Shown: positions 9,876-18,566, counted from the stretch's first letter. The stretch: DNA of 64,000 nt from Desulfobulbaceae bacterium UBA5611 (GCA_002424635.1 DIKT01000026.1:23802-87801); one strand, 5' to 3'. Notes: a model not told the origin generated them from the letters alone. Translations and numbers: made by a program.

Positions 9876-10757
9876 ATGAATTTTCAAGATATCATCCTGG
9901 AACTGAACCATTACTGGGCAGATCAGGGATGCGTCATTCAACAACCATATGACATGGAAGTGGGAGCCGGCACCTTTCATCCAGCCACGCTGCTGCGTTC
10001 ATTAGGACCTGAACCATGGAAGGCGGCTTACCCCCAGCCGTCAAGACGCCCGACTGATGGTCGTTATGGCAATAACCCTAATCGCCTCCAACATTATTAC
10101 CAATATCAGGTTGTCCTCAAGCCATCTCCGCTAGATGTCCAGGAACTGTACCTGACCAGTCTGAAACGGTTTGGTTTGAATCCTCTGGACCACGATATCC
10201 GGTTCGTGGAAGATGATTGGGAATCACCAACACTTGGAGCCTGGGGTTTGGGCTGGGAGGTATGGCTGGACGGCATGGAAGTTACCCAGTTCACCTATTT
10301 TCAACAGGCAGGCTCCATTGATCTGCATCCAATTACGGTAGAAATTACTTATGGCCTGGAAAGACTGGCTATGTACCTTCAGGGTGTGGACAATGTGTAT
10401 GATATTGCCTGGAACGATAGCGTCACTTATGGTGAAATCTTTCACCAGGCCGAAGTTGAATTTTCCACCTTTAATTTTGAAGAAGCAAATGTGGAAAAAA
10501 TGATCTCTTTCTTTGATATCTATGAACAGGAAGCGCTCAAGCTGTTAGATAAAAGACTCATCCTGCCGGCCTATGATTACTGTTTGAAATGCTCGCATAC
10601 CTTCAATCTCTTGGATGCGCGTAAGGCAATAAGTGTCGCGGAACGGACTCGTTATATCGGCAGGATCAGAAATATTGCCAGAAAGGTGGCAGAGCAGTAT
10701 GTCATGCAACGGGCAGAAATGGGTCATCCACTGATCAAAACAGCACAGACAGCATAA
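9876..10757 (+). CDS. glyQ: Glycine--tRNA ligase alpha subunit
   Basis: Catalytic subunit of the bacterial alpha2beta2 glycyl-tRNA synthetase, charging tRNA-Gly. I prefer the ATG at 9876 (293 residues) because AAGGAA lies just upstream and the protein then begins MNFQDIILELNHYW, as in the family; an ATG at 9849 would add nine residues. Landmarks are GCVIQQPYDMEVGAGTFHPA, EPWKAAYPQPSRRPTDGRYG, HYYQYQVVLKPSP and WEVWLDGMEVTQFTYFQQ. The beta-subunit gene glyS, normally next, is not downstream; instead a tRNA-Sec gene follows on the opposite strand. glyS must be elsewhere in the genome. Confidence 0.97.
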   Translation: MNFQDIILELNHYWADQGCVIQQPYDMEVGAGTFHPATLLRSLGPEPWKAAYPQPSRRPTDGRYGNNPNRLQHYYQYQVVLKPSPLDVQELYLTSLKRFGLNPLDHDIRFVEDDWESPTLGAWGLGWEVWLDGMEVTQFTYFQQAGSIDLHPITVEITYGLERLAMYLQGVDNVYDIAWNDSVTYGEIFHQAEVEFSTFNFEEANVEKMISFFDIYEQEALKLLDKRLILPAYDYCLKCSHTFNLLDARKAISVAERTRYIGRIRNIARKVAEQYVMQRAEMGHPLIKTAQTA

Positions 10758-10798
10758 ATAGGTTCTTCAGTTGTTAAGTATTGGTTTCTCAAAAAAAT

Positions 10799-10896
10799 TG
10801 GCGGAAGTGCATGGGAATCGAACCCACCTGTCAGGCTATTAACCCGACACACCGGATTTGAAGTCCGGGAGGGCCACCAGTACCCTGCCCACTTCC
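10799..10896 (-). tRNA. selC: tRNA-Sec (UCA), selenocysteine
   Basis: The minus strand folds as a 98-nt tRNA including an encoded CCA. Acceptor arms are GGAAGTG and CACTTCC with G73. The anticodon loop is CTTCAAA with anticodon TCA. A long extended arm and an elongated acceptor/T-stem are typical of selenocysteine tRNA, as is the TGGTTCGATTCCCA-like T-arm region. Its presence means the organism recodes UGA as selenocysteine, so UGA-interrupted reading frames in this genome should not automatically be called pseudogenes. Confidence 0.97.
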
Positions 10897-11043
10897 ACAA
10901 CATTTCACAAAAATCATTTGAACTTTAATAGATATTGACCTCGAAAACAACTTTTTATTATACTTCTTTGTACTTAACTAAGATAGCAACCAACAATTGA
11001 TAGATTCTTTTTAACAAAACCTAAAATACGACTACAATAAGCC

Positions 11044-11385
11044 ATGCAATGTGACAGATTAATTAAACAGATAAAAACATGGTTCCTTCATGTCCAGAAT
11101 GAGACCATGGCTCCGGCCCGCATGATCAGCTTTATCGAAAATCACGCCAGTACTTGTGAGATCTGCCAGGCCGACCCCGATCTGCAAACAGAAATTAGCC
11201 GCATCATAGAAATAATTCTGCCGGAATCCAAGATCCCCAAAGCGGTTCGCCTGCAACAGGAAGAAAGTGCCGACGATGAGTCAGAGGATGAGGAAGAAGG
11301 CACGGTAGACAGAGAAGAAGGAGAGACCGAGGACAAAGAGGAAGAGGAAGAAGATGTTTTTGACCTTGACGATGATGAAATCTAA
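11044..11385 (+). CDS. Small acidic protein with CxxC, unknown function
   Basis: A 113-residue protein that I do not recognise. The N-terminal half is mixed helical with two Cys (ASTCEICQADPDL, a CxxC pair) that could bind zinc or a thiol partner. The C-terminal 40 residues are almost wholly Glu/Asp, ending DVFDLDDDEI. The acidic tail resembles those that compete with nucleic acid or bind basic proteins. It is a stand-alone gene, convergent with the DNA ligase gene 14 bp away. No ribosome binding site of note was seen. It is real by codon pattern and length, but function is open. Confidence 0.6.
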   Translation: MQCDRLIKQIKTWFLHVQNETMAPARMISFIENHASTCEICQADPDLQTEISRIIEIILPESKIPKAVRLQQEESADDESEDEEEGTVDREEGETEDKEEEEEDVFDLDDDEI

Positions 11386-11399
11386 GCCGGCAGTTCTTG

Positions 11400-12272
11400 T
11401 TAGGGCGTTCCTTCCAGTCTGATCCTCAGAAAAGAAGGAAACTTGGGACGACCAGATTTATAGAAACCATAATATTTAAAAGTAATTACGGAGCCTACAG
11501 GTGGAGGCTTGTCCCGCTCTTGATCACTAAAACCGGTGCCGATCTTGAATCTGTTGTTATCCGGTATTTCTACCAGCAATGAACCAAGCCGACCCTGATT
11601 GTTGCCTTTGCCGCCGACGTGAGCTATGACCTTTGCCTCCATATCGAGGAAACTTTTAACTTTCAAAACCTCAGGACTTCGTCCTCTACTGTACAGTGTG
11701 TCTGGTTTTCTTACGATTAACCCCTCGCCACCCAACTGTTCTACCTGTTGCAGCTTACTCTGCAGTTGTCCTTGCTCTGTAATTATCTGTTGCGGGATGA
11801 TAAAGGCAAACGCGGATGGATGCTCAGCCAACCAATCCTTGGCCTTCTGTAAACGCTGAGTAAAACCTCCCGGTTCCTGCGGTACATCAAATATCGCAAA
11901 TTTGAGGGTCAGCCAACCATCATGGGCTTGCTGTTTCTTAACTATCGCCACAGTTTTCTCAAAGTTGCCACGACCGCCCCAAAGCTCTCCTTCAAGAGCA
12001 AAAGGCGGAAAGTTTTGATAAAAAATAACCGGCGGATACAAAAGATTGCCGTTCTTAGTCAGCAGCCTTTTACCATCCCAATATCCTCGCACGCCATCCA
12101 ATTTCTCACTTACCAACCAGCCGGAAATATCTACATTATCTGCATAGACCTGGGGGAGCATGATATCCAGGGCATGTGCAGCCGCTGGCAGACAAAAGAT
12201 CAGCAGCCACAGGCAGATAATTTTCTGCAGTGCAGTTTGCCTCCGCCCTGCCGGCAGGTATTGTTTTATCAT
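11400..12272 (-). CDS. Exported minimal ATP-dependent DNA ligase (LigE-type)
   Basis: A 290-residue protein with an N-terminal signal peptide (about residues 15-35, LWLLIFCLPAAAHA) followed by the two-domain minimal ATP-dependent DNA ligase core. Motif I is SEKLDGVRG, with the adenylated lysine in K-L-D-G. ALEGELWGGRGNFEK is motif III, GGEGLIVRKPD is motif IV, and EVLKVKSFLDMEAKVI is motif V. The C-terminal OB domain is small (GRLGSLLVEI to FPSFLRIRLEG). Exported ligases of this class (Lig E) join nicked DNA in the periplasm and are linked to DNA uptake or extracellular DNA in some proteobacteria. It is convergent with the acidic-protein gene. Confidence 0.88.
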   Translation of the reverse strand: MIKQYLPAGRRQTALQKIICLWLLIFCLPAAAHALDIMLPQVYADNVDISGWLVSEKLDGVRGYWDGKRLLTKNGNLLYPPVIFYQNFPPFALEGELWGGRGNFEKTVAIVKKQQAHDGWLTLKFAIFDVPQEPGGFTQRLQKAKDWLAEHPSAFAFIIPQQIITEQGQLQSKLQQVEQLGGEGLIVRKPDTLYSRGRSPEVLKVKSFLDMEAKVIAHVGGKGNNQGRLGSLLVEIPDNNRFKIGTGFSDQERDKPPPVGSVITFKYYGFYKSGRPKFPSFLRIRLEGTP

Positions 12273-12313
12273 AATTGACCTTTAACTTCGCTAACCCAGC
12301 AATAAAAAACAAA

Positions 12314-13642
12314 TCAATATTCGAACTTGCGGGCAAAGGTAAGCATCGCTGACGCTGCGTAGTCAGTTTCCAGCCCGTACCAATTAACGTCCTGATAGAG
12401 AGGACGGCCATAACTACCGCTCACCGTAAAATTGCCGCCCAAAGCTGACAGAAAGCGCCAACTGCCGACAGCGGTTAAGGTGACGGCCTGACCACCGCTA
12501 TTTTCCATGATCAAGCCATTAAATTCATTTTTGTCGATATTGATGGCATCCAGTTCCAGACCAAGCATCACATCATAATTGGGCGTGTAGTGTAAGGCGG
12601 TCCCCAGTTTGGCGGCATTGCCGAACTCATAATTATCACTGTTTTCCCGGTTAACCAGATAACTCAATTCGCTATGGACCCAAAAATCGGCAAAACGAAG
12701 CGAGCCCAGCATCCCGCCACCAAGATTGTAGCTGCCCGTACCCATCTGTAAACCCGGCATATTGGTTTTGGCATTGGCAAAATCGGTGTCGAAGTCTCCG
12801 GTCGGCAGGGTGACGTTAACCATCAGGGTGATAAACTTGCTGTAATAGTCATCGCGCCAAAGATTATAGCGCAGCTTGAGATCAAGGTCGGTAATGCCAT
12901 TATTCTCAGTAACCTTGTCAAAATGGCTACCGGATGGCATCCTGACATCAGAGGTCATGGTTTTATCAAGACTGGCGATCTTGGTGGTGAGGGCCAGTCG
13001 GTCACTGATGCCGTAATTGACCATCACCATGGGCCCGGATGATTCCATTTTTTTCGGAGCTACCATCCTGCCGGTAACCGCATTAAACTGAGCAACCGAC
13101 ACATCATCGGAACCCATTTTCAGGTTGTCCATGGTCATGGCCATATAGCCAGCCCCAATATTCATAACACCCTTTGGTGGAGGAACCGCCGAGAGCACTC
13201 GGTTGGGCATGGTCATACCCATCGGTGAAATCGCCTGCAGGGCCTGGTCAAAGGTAAGGGCTGCACCACCATACTCGGCCATGAATGCCTGCGCCCCGCC
13301 CGGCTCGGCAAAGGCAATAATATTGGGAATCATATCCGGCACCAGCTTACTGCCGATGACATAGATGGCATGTGTCGCCGCTATCTCTTGACCGCTTGAC
13401 CAGTCGTGGACGATCACTGACTGGAAGGCATCGACACTACCGGCATCAGCTATCAGACGCAGCATATCAGCACTACCGCAGGTCTTTTCCACTACGCCAT
13501 TTTTATTAGTTATAACAGCGCTTGTTTGCAGATACATATCGATATACATCCCACACAATTTACAGCTTTCCCGCTCACCGGCCTGGGCCGTGGAAACCAG
13601 CATCAACACCGTAACCATGAGCATTCCGTACTTTTTGACCAT
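12314..13642 (-). CDS. NosL-domain protein fused to an outer-membrane beta-barrel
   Basis: A 442-residue exported protein (signal cleaved near AQAG, residue 22). Residues 25-150 form a NosL-type domain. They contain the copper-binding CKLCGMYID motif, a second Cys (EKTCGSADMLRL) and the YVIGSKLVPDM segment. From about residue 165 to the C-terminus the sequence becomes a string of amphipathic beta strands (GYISDRLALTTKI-like repeats, YYSKFITLMVNVTLPTGDF), ending in an aromatic residue (TFARKFEY), as outer-membrane barrels do. The barrel half resembles porin-like transporters often found next to metal systems. A natural NosL-barrel fusion is unusual. I infer periplasmic Cu(I) capture coupled to outer-membrane transport or sensing. 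It lies 128 bp upstream of regA on the same strand's 3' side. Confidence 0.75.
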   Translation of the reverse strand: MVKKYGMLMVTVLMLVSTAQAGERESCKLCGMYIDMYLQTSAVITNKNGVVEKTCGSADMLRLIADAGSVDAFQSVIVHDWSSGQEIAATHAIYVIGSKLVPDMIPNIIAFAEPGGAQAFMAEYGGAALTFDQALQAISPMGMTMPNRVLSAVPPPKGVMNIGAGYMAMTMDNLKMGSDDVSVAQFNAVTGRMVAPKKMESSGPMVMVNYGISDRLALTTKIASLDKTMTSDVRMPSGSHFDKVTENNGITDLDLKLRYNLWRDDYYSKFITLMVNVTLPTGDFDTDFANAKTNMPGLQMGTGSYNLGGGMLGSLRFADFWVHSELSYLVNRENSDNYEFGNAAKLGTALHYTPNYDVMLGLELDAINIDKNEFNGLIMENSGGQAVTLTAVGSWRFLSALGGNFTVSGSYGRPLYQDVNWYGLETDYAASAMLTFARKFEY

Positions 13643-13770
13643 TATCTTCCCCGTAACTTATGGTTTAAATAAAAAGACCGATTCTTTTGACCAGGCACTC
13701 TACTGCGGAGAATCACCATGCACAATGTGGCAATTTGTCGCAGGCCATGCATCAACAGTCTGATGCTGTT

Positions 13771-14334
13771 CTAACTATGAGGCTTCTCTGGTGGGGCATA
13801 TTTGAATAACTTGCGCTGCAAGCTCCGGCGATGGATATTCAGCCTGCGAGCCGTCTCCGAGATATTACCATCACAATCAGCAAGGACTCGCTGAATGTGT
13901 TCCCATTCCACCCGGGCCAGACTGGGCGGGGATAATTCATCCTGATCTATCATGATCGCCAGCTCGCTACTCTTGGCAAAGGCGGCCAGAATCTCATCAA
14001 CATCAGCTGGCTTGGGTAGATAATAAAGGGCGCCGAGCTTGATGGCTTGGCTGGCCGTGGCAATACTGCCATAACCGGTAAGGACGACGATCTTGATTGC
14101 CGGCCGGAGACGCTTGGCCTCCGCCACCAGTTCCAAGCCCGTTCGGCCCGGCATCCGCAGATCGATCAGGGCCATTTCCGGTGACCACTCGTCTAACACC
14201 TTCACTGCCTCTTCAAAGTCACCAGCCTCATGGACAATATATCCACGCCGGCTGAAGGCCAGGGCCAGCCGTTTCCGAAAGATTTCCTCATCGTCGACCA
14301 GTAGAATTGAATATGTTGCTCCACTTTCCTGCAT
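13771..14334 (-). CDS. regA: Response regulator RegA/PrrA/ActR family
   Basis: DNA-binding partner of the redox sensor RegB. The 187-residue protein has a receiver domain (about 8-125): LLVDDEEIF acidic pocket, LIDLRMPG with the phospho-acceptor Asp, VVLTGYGS, and LYYLPKPAD with the conserved Lys. After a short linker comes a Fis-type helix-turn-helix (about 150-182, CDGNISETARRLNIHRRSLQRK), as in RegA. The gene follows regB by 51 bp on the same strand, so the two are an operon. RegA homologues control respiration and redox balance genes. Candidate target genes would be the nearby NosL systems (inferred). Confidence 0.93.
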   Translation of the reverse strand: MQESGATYSILLVDDEEIFRKRLALAFSRRGYIVHEAGDFEEAVKVLDEWSPEMALIDLRMPGRTGLELVAEAKRLRPAIKIVVLTGYGSIATASQAIKLGALYYLPKPADVDEILAAFAKSSELAIMIDQDELSPPSLARVEWEHIQRVLADCDGNISETARRLNIHRRSLQRKLFKYAPPEKPHS

Positions 14335-14385
14335 TCTGCCCCTCTCACTGTCAAATCCAATTTGTGATCAAGATTATTTTAATGG

Positions 14386-15690
14386 TTATTGATGCATCCC
14401 TCTTATCCAAAACCGTACGGTCGTTCCAGCACCAAGGGTTGAGTCAATTTCGAGACCACCATCCAGTCGCTCGGCTAAGGTCGCGGCAAGATAAAGACCG
14501 AACCCCAGTCCCTGGCCTGCTGGTTTGGTGGTGAAAAATGGTTCTCTGGCCTTGGTCACGGTCTCTTGGTCCATACCTCTGCCTTGATCGATGATTATGA
14601 ACCGGATTATTTCTTGATCGACCTCGACCCTCATTGTCACCAGCGCCAGCGATTCCGAGGCATGAAAGGCGTTGGAGACCAGGCCGCGCAGCACTCGTTG
14701 CAGAGAACGCCGGGGCACGGACACCATGAATTCCTCATCGATGCAGTCAACAATCAGCCGGCCCTGGCGCTGGTGGTCCAATGAGGCGCGGACCTCATTA
14801 ATGAGATCACTAAGCCTCATGAGTTCCAGACCTTCACCCATCGGTTCTCCGGCATCAGCCGCCATTTGATAAAGGATATCCCGGCATCTGTTCACCTGGG
14901 AACGGATCAATCGCAAGTCTTCCAACCAATGCTCCTGACTGCCTTGACTCATCTCACGGTACAATTCTCCAGCAGCCACGGCGATGGTAGATAAAGGAGT
15001 GGCAAACTCATGGGCTGCACCCGCTGACAGGGCCGCCAATGATGCCAAGCGCTCATTTTTTAACTGTTCCTCCCGCAATCTGATCTTTGTTTCTCGATGG
15101 GCGACCAAAGCCTGCTGAATACGGGTGACAAAAAAAACTACAAAGTAGGCGGTGATAGCAAAGGCCACCCACATGCCTTGCAGATGTAACTGCATCTCCG
15201 GTGACGCTATCTCGACATGACAGAGAGGCTGATCGGTTCCCAGCCCAGGCAACTGGAGCCCCGGCCAAAAGAACATTCCATAACAGGCGGCAGAAAAGGC
15301 GGCCAGCCCCCAGGCCATGACCTTGGGCAGCAGAATGGCTCCAACCACGACATGAACCAGATAAAGGAAAGTAAAGGGATTCATGGCGCCACCGGTCAAG
15401 GCAAGAAGGGCTGTCAGCAGAGCGACATCCAGAAACATGACCGCTGTAACCAGAGGTACAGGAACCAGCTTCTTTTCATGCATCAACCAGGCAAAAATGC
15501 AATTTGAGAGCACCTCAAAGGCAATCAATCCGAGAACCAGCGCCGGCATCTCTATCGCCAGCAGAAAGCGCACTGCCACATAAAGAAGGACCTGGCACAG
15601 GACCGTACCCCAACGCAAGGTCAGGAACCAGCCTGCCACTGACTTATCAAACTGCCTGTTGTTTAGTTGTTTCACAAGACACGATAACAA
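14386..15690 (-). CDS. regB: Redox-sensing histidine kinase RegB/PrrB/ActS family
   Basis: A 434-residue membrane kinase with about six N-terminal transmembrane helices (residues 20-200). It carries GGAMNPF, matching the GGxxNPF quinone-binding heptapeptide of RegB. The dimerisation H-box is AAHEFATPLSTIA (His near 219). About 42 residues later comes RCRDIL, placing a Cys where the redox-active Cys of RegB lies. The ATP-binding domain shows LVSNAFHAS (N box), DQGRGMD (G1), FFTTKPAGQGLGFGLYLA (F/G2). It is the first gene of the regBA pair. Sensing of quinone pool redox state is established for the family and is inferred here. Confidence 0.93.
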   Translation of the reverse strand: MLSCLVKQLNNRQFDKSVAGWFLTLRWGTVLCQVLLYVAVRFLLAIEMPALVLGLIAFEVLSNCIFAWLMHEKKLVPVPLVTAVMFLDVALLTALLALTGGAMNPFTFLYLVHVVVGAILLPKVMAWGLAAFSAACYGMFFWPGLQLPGLGTDQPLCHVEIASPEMQLHLQGMWVAFAITAYFVVFFVTRIQQALVAHRETKIRLREEQLKNERLASLAALSAGAAHEFATPLSTIAVAAGELYREMSQGSQEHWLEDLRLIRSQVNRCRDILYQMAADAGEPMGEGLELMRLSDLINEVRASLDHQRQGRLIVDCIDEEFMVSVPRRSLQRVLRGLVSNAFHASESLALVTMRVEVDQEIIRFIIIDQGRGMDQETVTKAREPFFTTKPAGQGLGFGLYLAATLAERLDGGLEIDSTLGAGTTVRFWIRGMHQ

Positions 15691-16031
15691 AAATAGGTAA
15701 TTAGGCTATTATATTAGATAGTTAAGACAAACAACCTATCATAAAACCCAGGCATACATCTAAAAAGGTAATTTGATCACCTTGCATCAAACCTTCCGTA
15801 TTTATTTTGTCAACCGGCATCAACAAAGCCCAAAGAATTTTATAGATGAATAGCATGAACCTGGCATTAAATGAATTCGATAATGCTCTTAATGACAAAA
15901 TAGAACGGCTCAGGCAGAACTATAGTTTGACAGTGGCAACCTAGGCAATAGAAAGAAGCCGCAGCGCTTCGGCTATGCGGATAAAGATCTGAAAAAGATA
16001 TTGTCAGATGTCAAAAACTTTGGAAAAAAAA
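15691..16031. other. Intergenic stretch with a possible 32-residue ORF
   Basis: About 340 bp upstream of regB, up to the terminator of the tRNA-Met gene. On the plus strand 15846-15944 is an ATG-started 32-codon frame encoding a polar helical peptide (LNEFDNALNDKIERLRQNY); there is no convincing ribosome binding site and it may be a gene remnant. No other feature was seen. Confidence 0.3.
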
Positions 16032-16062
16032 GGCCAGTTCCAGGATTACCCCGAAACTGGCC
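16032..16062 (-). terminator. Intrinsic terminator after tRNA-Met
   Basis: GGCCAGTT (16032-16039) pairs with AACTGGCC (16055-16062), and on the minus strand the stem is followed by a run of eight T. It lies just 3' of the tRNA-Met gene. Confidence 0.85.
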
Positions 16063-16074
16063 TAAATATGTCTA

Positions 16075-16151
16075 TGGTGGCGATGCAGGGAATCGAACCC
16101 CGGACACTACGGATATGAGCCGTATGCTCTAACCATCTGAGCTACATCGCC
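16075..16151 (-). tRNA. tRNA with CAU anticodon (Met, elongator type likely)
   Basis: A 77-nt cloverleaf including an encoded CCA. Acceptor arms are GGCGATG/CATCGCC, the D-arm begins TAGCTCAGATGG, the anticodon loop is CTCATAT (CAT) and the T-arm contains GGTTCGATTCC. There is a normal Watson-Crick first pair, so it is not initiator-type. A CAT anticodon could also belong to lysidine-modified tRNA-Ile2, which the sequence alone does not exclude. Confidence 0.9.
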
Positions 16152-16331
16152 ATTGGTTTTGAGACGAGATAATTACCTGATCCCCTTCCCTATGTCAACC
16201 TTTTTCCTTGCGAAGGAATAAGGACGACATACAAAAAAAAATAGAATCAAACTTAAAATAACAATAGGAAAAGAGCTCAGGCGAGCCCATTCCCTATCTA
16301 TTCTTTCTATCAACAGAGATAGAAAAGTTTT

Positions 16332-17987
16332 TTACATCATACCGCCCATGCCGCCCATGCCGCCCATACCACCTGGAGGCATACCCATGCCAGCACCGCC
16401 AGCGCCCTTTTCTTCAGGCATATCGGCAATGACACATTCAGTAGTCAGCAGCATTCCGGAAACAGAAGCTGCATTCTGCAGAGCAGTACGCGTGACCTTA
16501 GCCGGATCAATGACACCAGCGGCAATCAGGTCCTCATATTCCTCAGTGGCAGCATTAAAGCCAAAAGCACCTTTCAGGCCTTTTACATGCTCAACAATAA
16601 CAGAACCTTCACGGCCGGCATTGTTGGCAATCTGCCGGATAGGCTCTTCCAAAGCACGACGCAGGATATTCTTACCAAGCTCCTGCTCGCCAGGAAGCAC
16701 CAGACCATCAAGGGCCTTCAGGCAGCGCAGATAAGCAACGCCACCACCAGGAACCACACCTTCCTCAACAGCAGCACGGGTGGCGTTCAAAGCATCTTCC
16801 ACGCGGGCTTTTTTCTCTTTCATCTCCATCTCAGTTGCTGCCCCGACATTGATAACGGCAACACCGCCGATCAATTTAGCCAGACGTTCCTGCAACTTCT
16901 CTTTATCATAATCAGAAGTGGAATCGTCAATCTGGGTCCGAATCTGTTTAACCCGAGCTTCGAGTTTAACCTTATCGCCAGCGCCATCAATAATAGTGGT
17001 GTTGTCTTTGGTGACCACAACCCGCTTGGCGGTACCGAGATCACTCAGAGTGACATTCTCCAGCTTGATGCCGAGATCTTCCGTAACAACCTGGCCGCCG
17101 GTGAGAATAGCGATATCCTCAAGCATGGCCTTACGACGATCGCCAAAGCCGGGGGCTTTGACCGCCGCTACATTTAAAGTACCGCGCAATTTATTTACTA
17201 CCAGGGTAGCCAGGGCTTCACCGTCAACATCTTCAGCGACAATGAACAGTCCCCTTCCCATCTTGGCCACAGACTCAAGCACGGGCAGCAGATCCTTCAT
17301 ATTGGAGACCTTTTTCTCAACAATAAGGAAATAAGGATCTTCCATATTCACTTCCATCCGATCGGCATCAGTGACAAAGTAAGGAGAAAGATAACCACGA
17401 TCAAATTGCATACCCTCGACGACATCAAGGGTAGTCTCCATGGATTTTGCTTCTTCCACTGTAATAACGCCTTCTTTACCAACCTTGTCCATCGCCTCGG
17501 CAATGATATTACCAATGGTCTCATCACTATTAGCAGAGATGGTACCGACCTGGGCAATTTCTTTCTGCTCTTTGGTGGGAGTGGCGATTTTCTTGAGCTC
17601 AGCGACAATCGCCTCAACACTCTTGTCGATACCGCGTTTGATCTCCATGGGGTTACCACCGGCAGCTACCAGTTTGACACCCTCGGTATAGATAGACTGG
17701 GCCAGAACAGTCGCGGTTGTGGTGCCGTCACCAGCCACATCAGAAGTCTTGGAAGCAACTTCGCGAACCATCTGAGCGCCCATATTTTCAAACTTATCGA
17801 CTAACTCGATCTCTTTGGCCACCGTCACACCATCTTTAGTGATGGTAGGCGATCCGTATGATTTCTCAATCAGTACATTCCGGCCTTTGGGACCAAGTGT
17901 TACCTTAACTGCATTTGCCAGGGTGTTAACACCGACGAGGATAGACTCGCGAGCCTTTACCCCGTATTTTATATCTTTTCCAGCCAT
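16332..17987 (-). CDS. groEL: Chaperonin GroEL (Cpn60)
   Basis: The 551-residue subunit of the tetradecameric folding chamber. It begins MAGKDIKYG and carries NVLIEKSYGSPTITKDGVTV, the ATP loop VAGDGTTTATVLA, the KAPGFGDRRKAML segment and the chaperonin signature AAVEEGVVPGGG. It ends in the classic GGM-repeat tail (about residues 535-551). The gene is 67 bp downstream of groES on the same strand. Length and tail are normal. Confidence 0.99.
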   Translation of the reverse strand: MAGKDIKYGVKARESILVGVNTLANAVKVTLGPKGRNVLIEKSYGSPTITKDGVTVAKEIELVDKFENMGAQMVREVASKTSDVAGDGTTTATVLAQSIYTEGVKLVAAGGNPMEIKRGIDKSVEAIVAELKKIATPTKEQKEIAQVGTISANSDETIGNIIAEAMDKVGKEGVITVEEAKSMETTLDVVEGMQFDRGYLSPYFVTDADRMEVNMEDPYFLIVEKKVSNMKDLLPVLESVAKMGRGLFIVAEDVDGEALATLVVNKLRGTLNVAAVKAPGFGDRRKAMLEDIAILTGGQVVTEDLGIKLENVTLSDLGTAKRVVVTKDNTTIIDGAGDKVKLEARVKQIRTQIDDSTSDYDKEKLQERLAKLIGGVAVINVGAATEMEMKEKKARVEDALNATRAAVEEGVVPGGGVAYLRCLKALDGLVLPGEQELGKNILRRALEEPIRQIANNAGREGSVIVEHVKGLKGAFGFNAATEEYEDLIAAGVIDPAKVTRTALQNAASVSGMLLTTECVIADMPEEKGAGGAGMGMPPGGMGGMGGMGGMM

Positions 17988-18054
17988 AATTTATCTCCTT
18001 TTATCATTCATGCGCCTCTTCAAAAGGCAGTAATCATTAATTTCGGACGCCTTC

Positions 18055-18342
18055 TTATTCGATAATACCCATGATATCATCTTCACGCATGATGAGGTAA
18101 TCCACACCATCGAGTTTTACTTCCGTACCACCGTATTTAGAAAAAAGCACTTTATCGCCGGCTTTTACCTGCAGAGCAATACGATCTCCCTTGTCATTGG
18201 TCTTACCTGGCCCCACAGCAATAATCTCACCCTCGGCTGGTTTCTCTTTGGCACTATCAGGAATGATGATTCCACCGGCGGTCTTGGTAATCTCTTCCAG
18301 TCTTTTTACCAAAAGACGATCATTTAATGGACGAATTTTCAT
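18055..18342 (-). CDS. groES: Co-chaperonin GroES (Cpn10)
   Basis: The 95-residue lid of the GroEL chamber. It starts MKIRPLNDRLLVKR and includes the mobile loop ITKTAGGIIIPDSAKEKPAEG and the VKAGDKVLFSKYGGTEV segment. AGGAGG-like sequence lies just before the start. It is the first gene of groESL. I looked for a CIRCE operator upstream and did not find one. Confidence 0.98.
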   Translation of the reverse strand: MKIRPLNDRLLVKRLEEITKTAGGIIIPDSAKEKPAEGEIIAVGPGKTNDKGDRIALQVKAGDKVLFSKYGGTEVKLDGVDYLIMREDDIMGIIE

Positions 18343-18440
18343 GTATTTCCTCCTACATAATTTAATTGATGATTGGGCATCCGCCCCGCACTAGACCTGG
18401 AGTATCGATGCAAGCAACGACCCCCTCGAAACTGGGCCAA

Positions 18441-18468
18441 ACTATAGGCTGGCTTTTTCATAAATCAA
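18441..18468 (-). promoter_or_regulatory. Candidate promoter of groESL
   Basis: On the minus strand TTGATT (18463-18468) and TATAGT (18441-18446) are spaced by 16 bp, about 100 bp upstream of groES. It lies in a preserved CCCCTTGATTTATGAAA context that only partly resembles a heat-shock -35. I take it as a vegetative promoter candidate. Confidence 0.5.
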
Positions 18469-18566
18469 GGGGTAACAATCAAAAAAAATTGGGGCAACAG
18501 CTGATGCCGACCTTAAAAAGCAAAGCAATAACAGAAGTTATGAGCGCTCTCTTCTCTCCAGCAGGC

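Noticed and set aside
16304..16330. Terminator for groEL
   Set aside because: A hairpin exists, but its T run is on the plus strand while groEL is read from the minus strand.
18343..18566. CIRCE heat-shock operator upstream of groES
   Set aside because: The TTAGCACTC-N9-GAGTGCTAA dyad is not present; only a sigma-70-like pair is seen.
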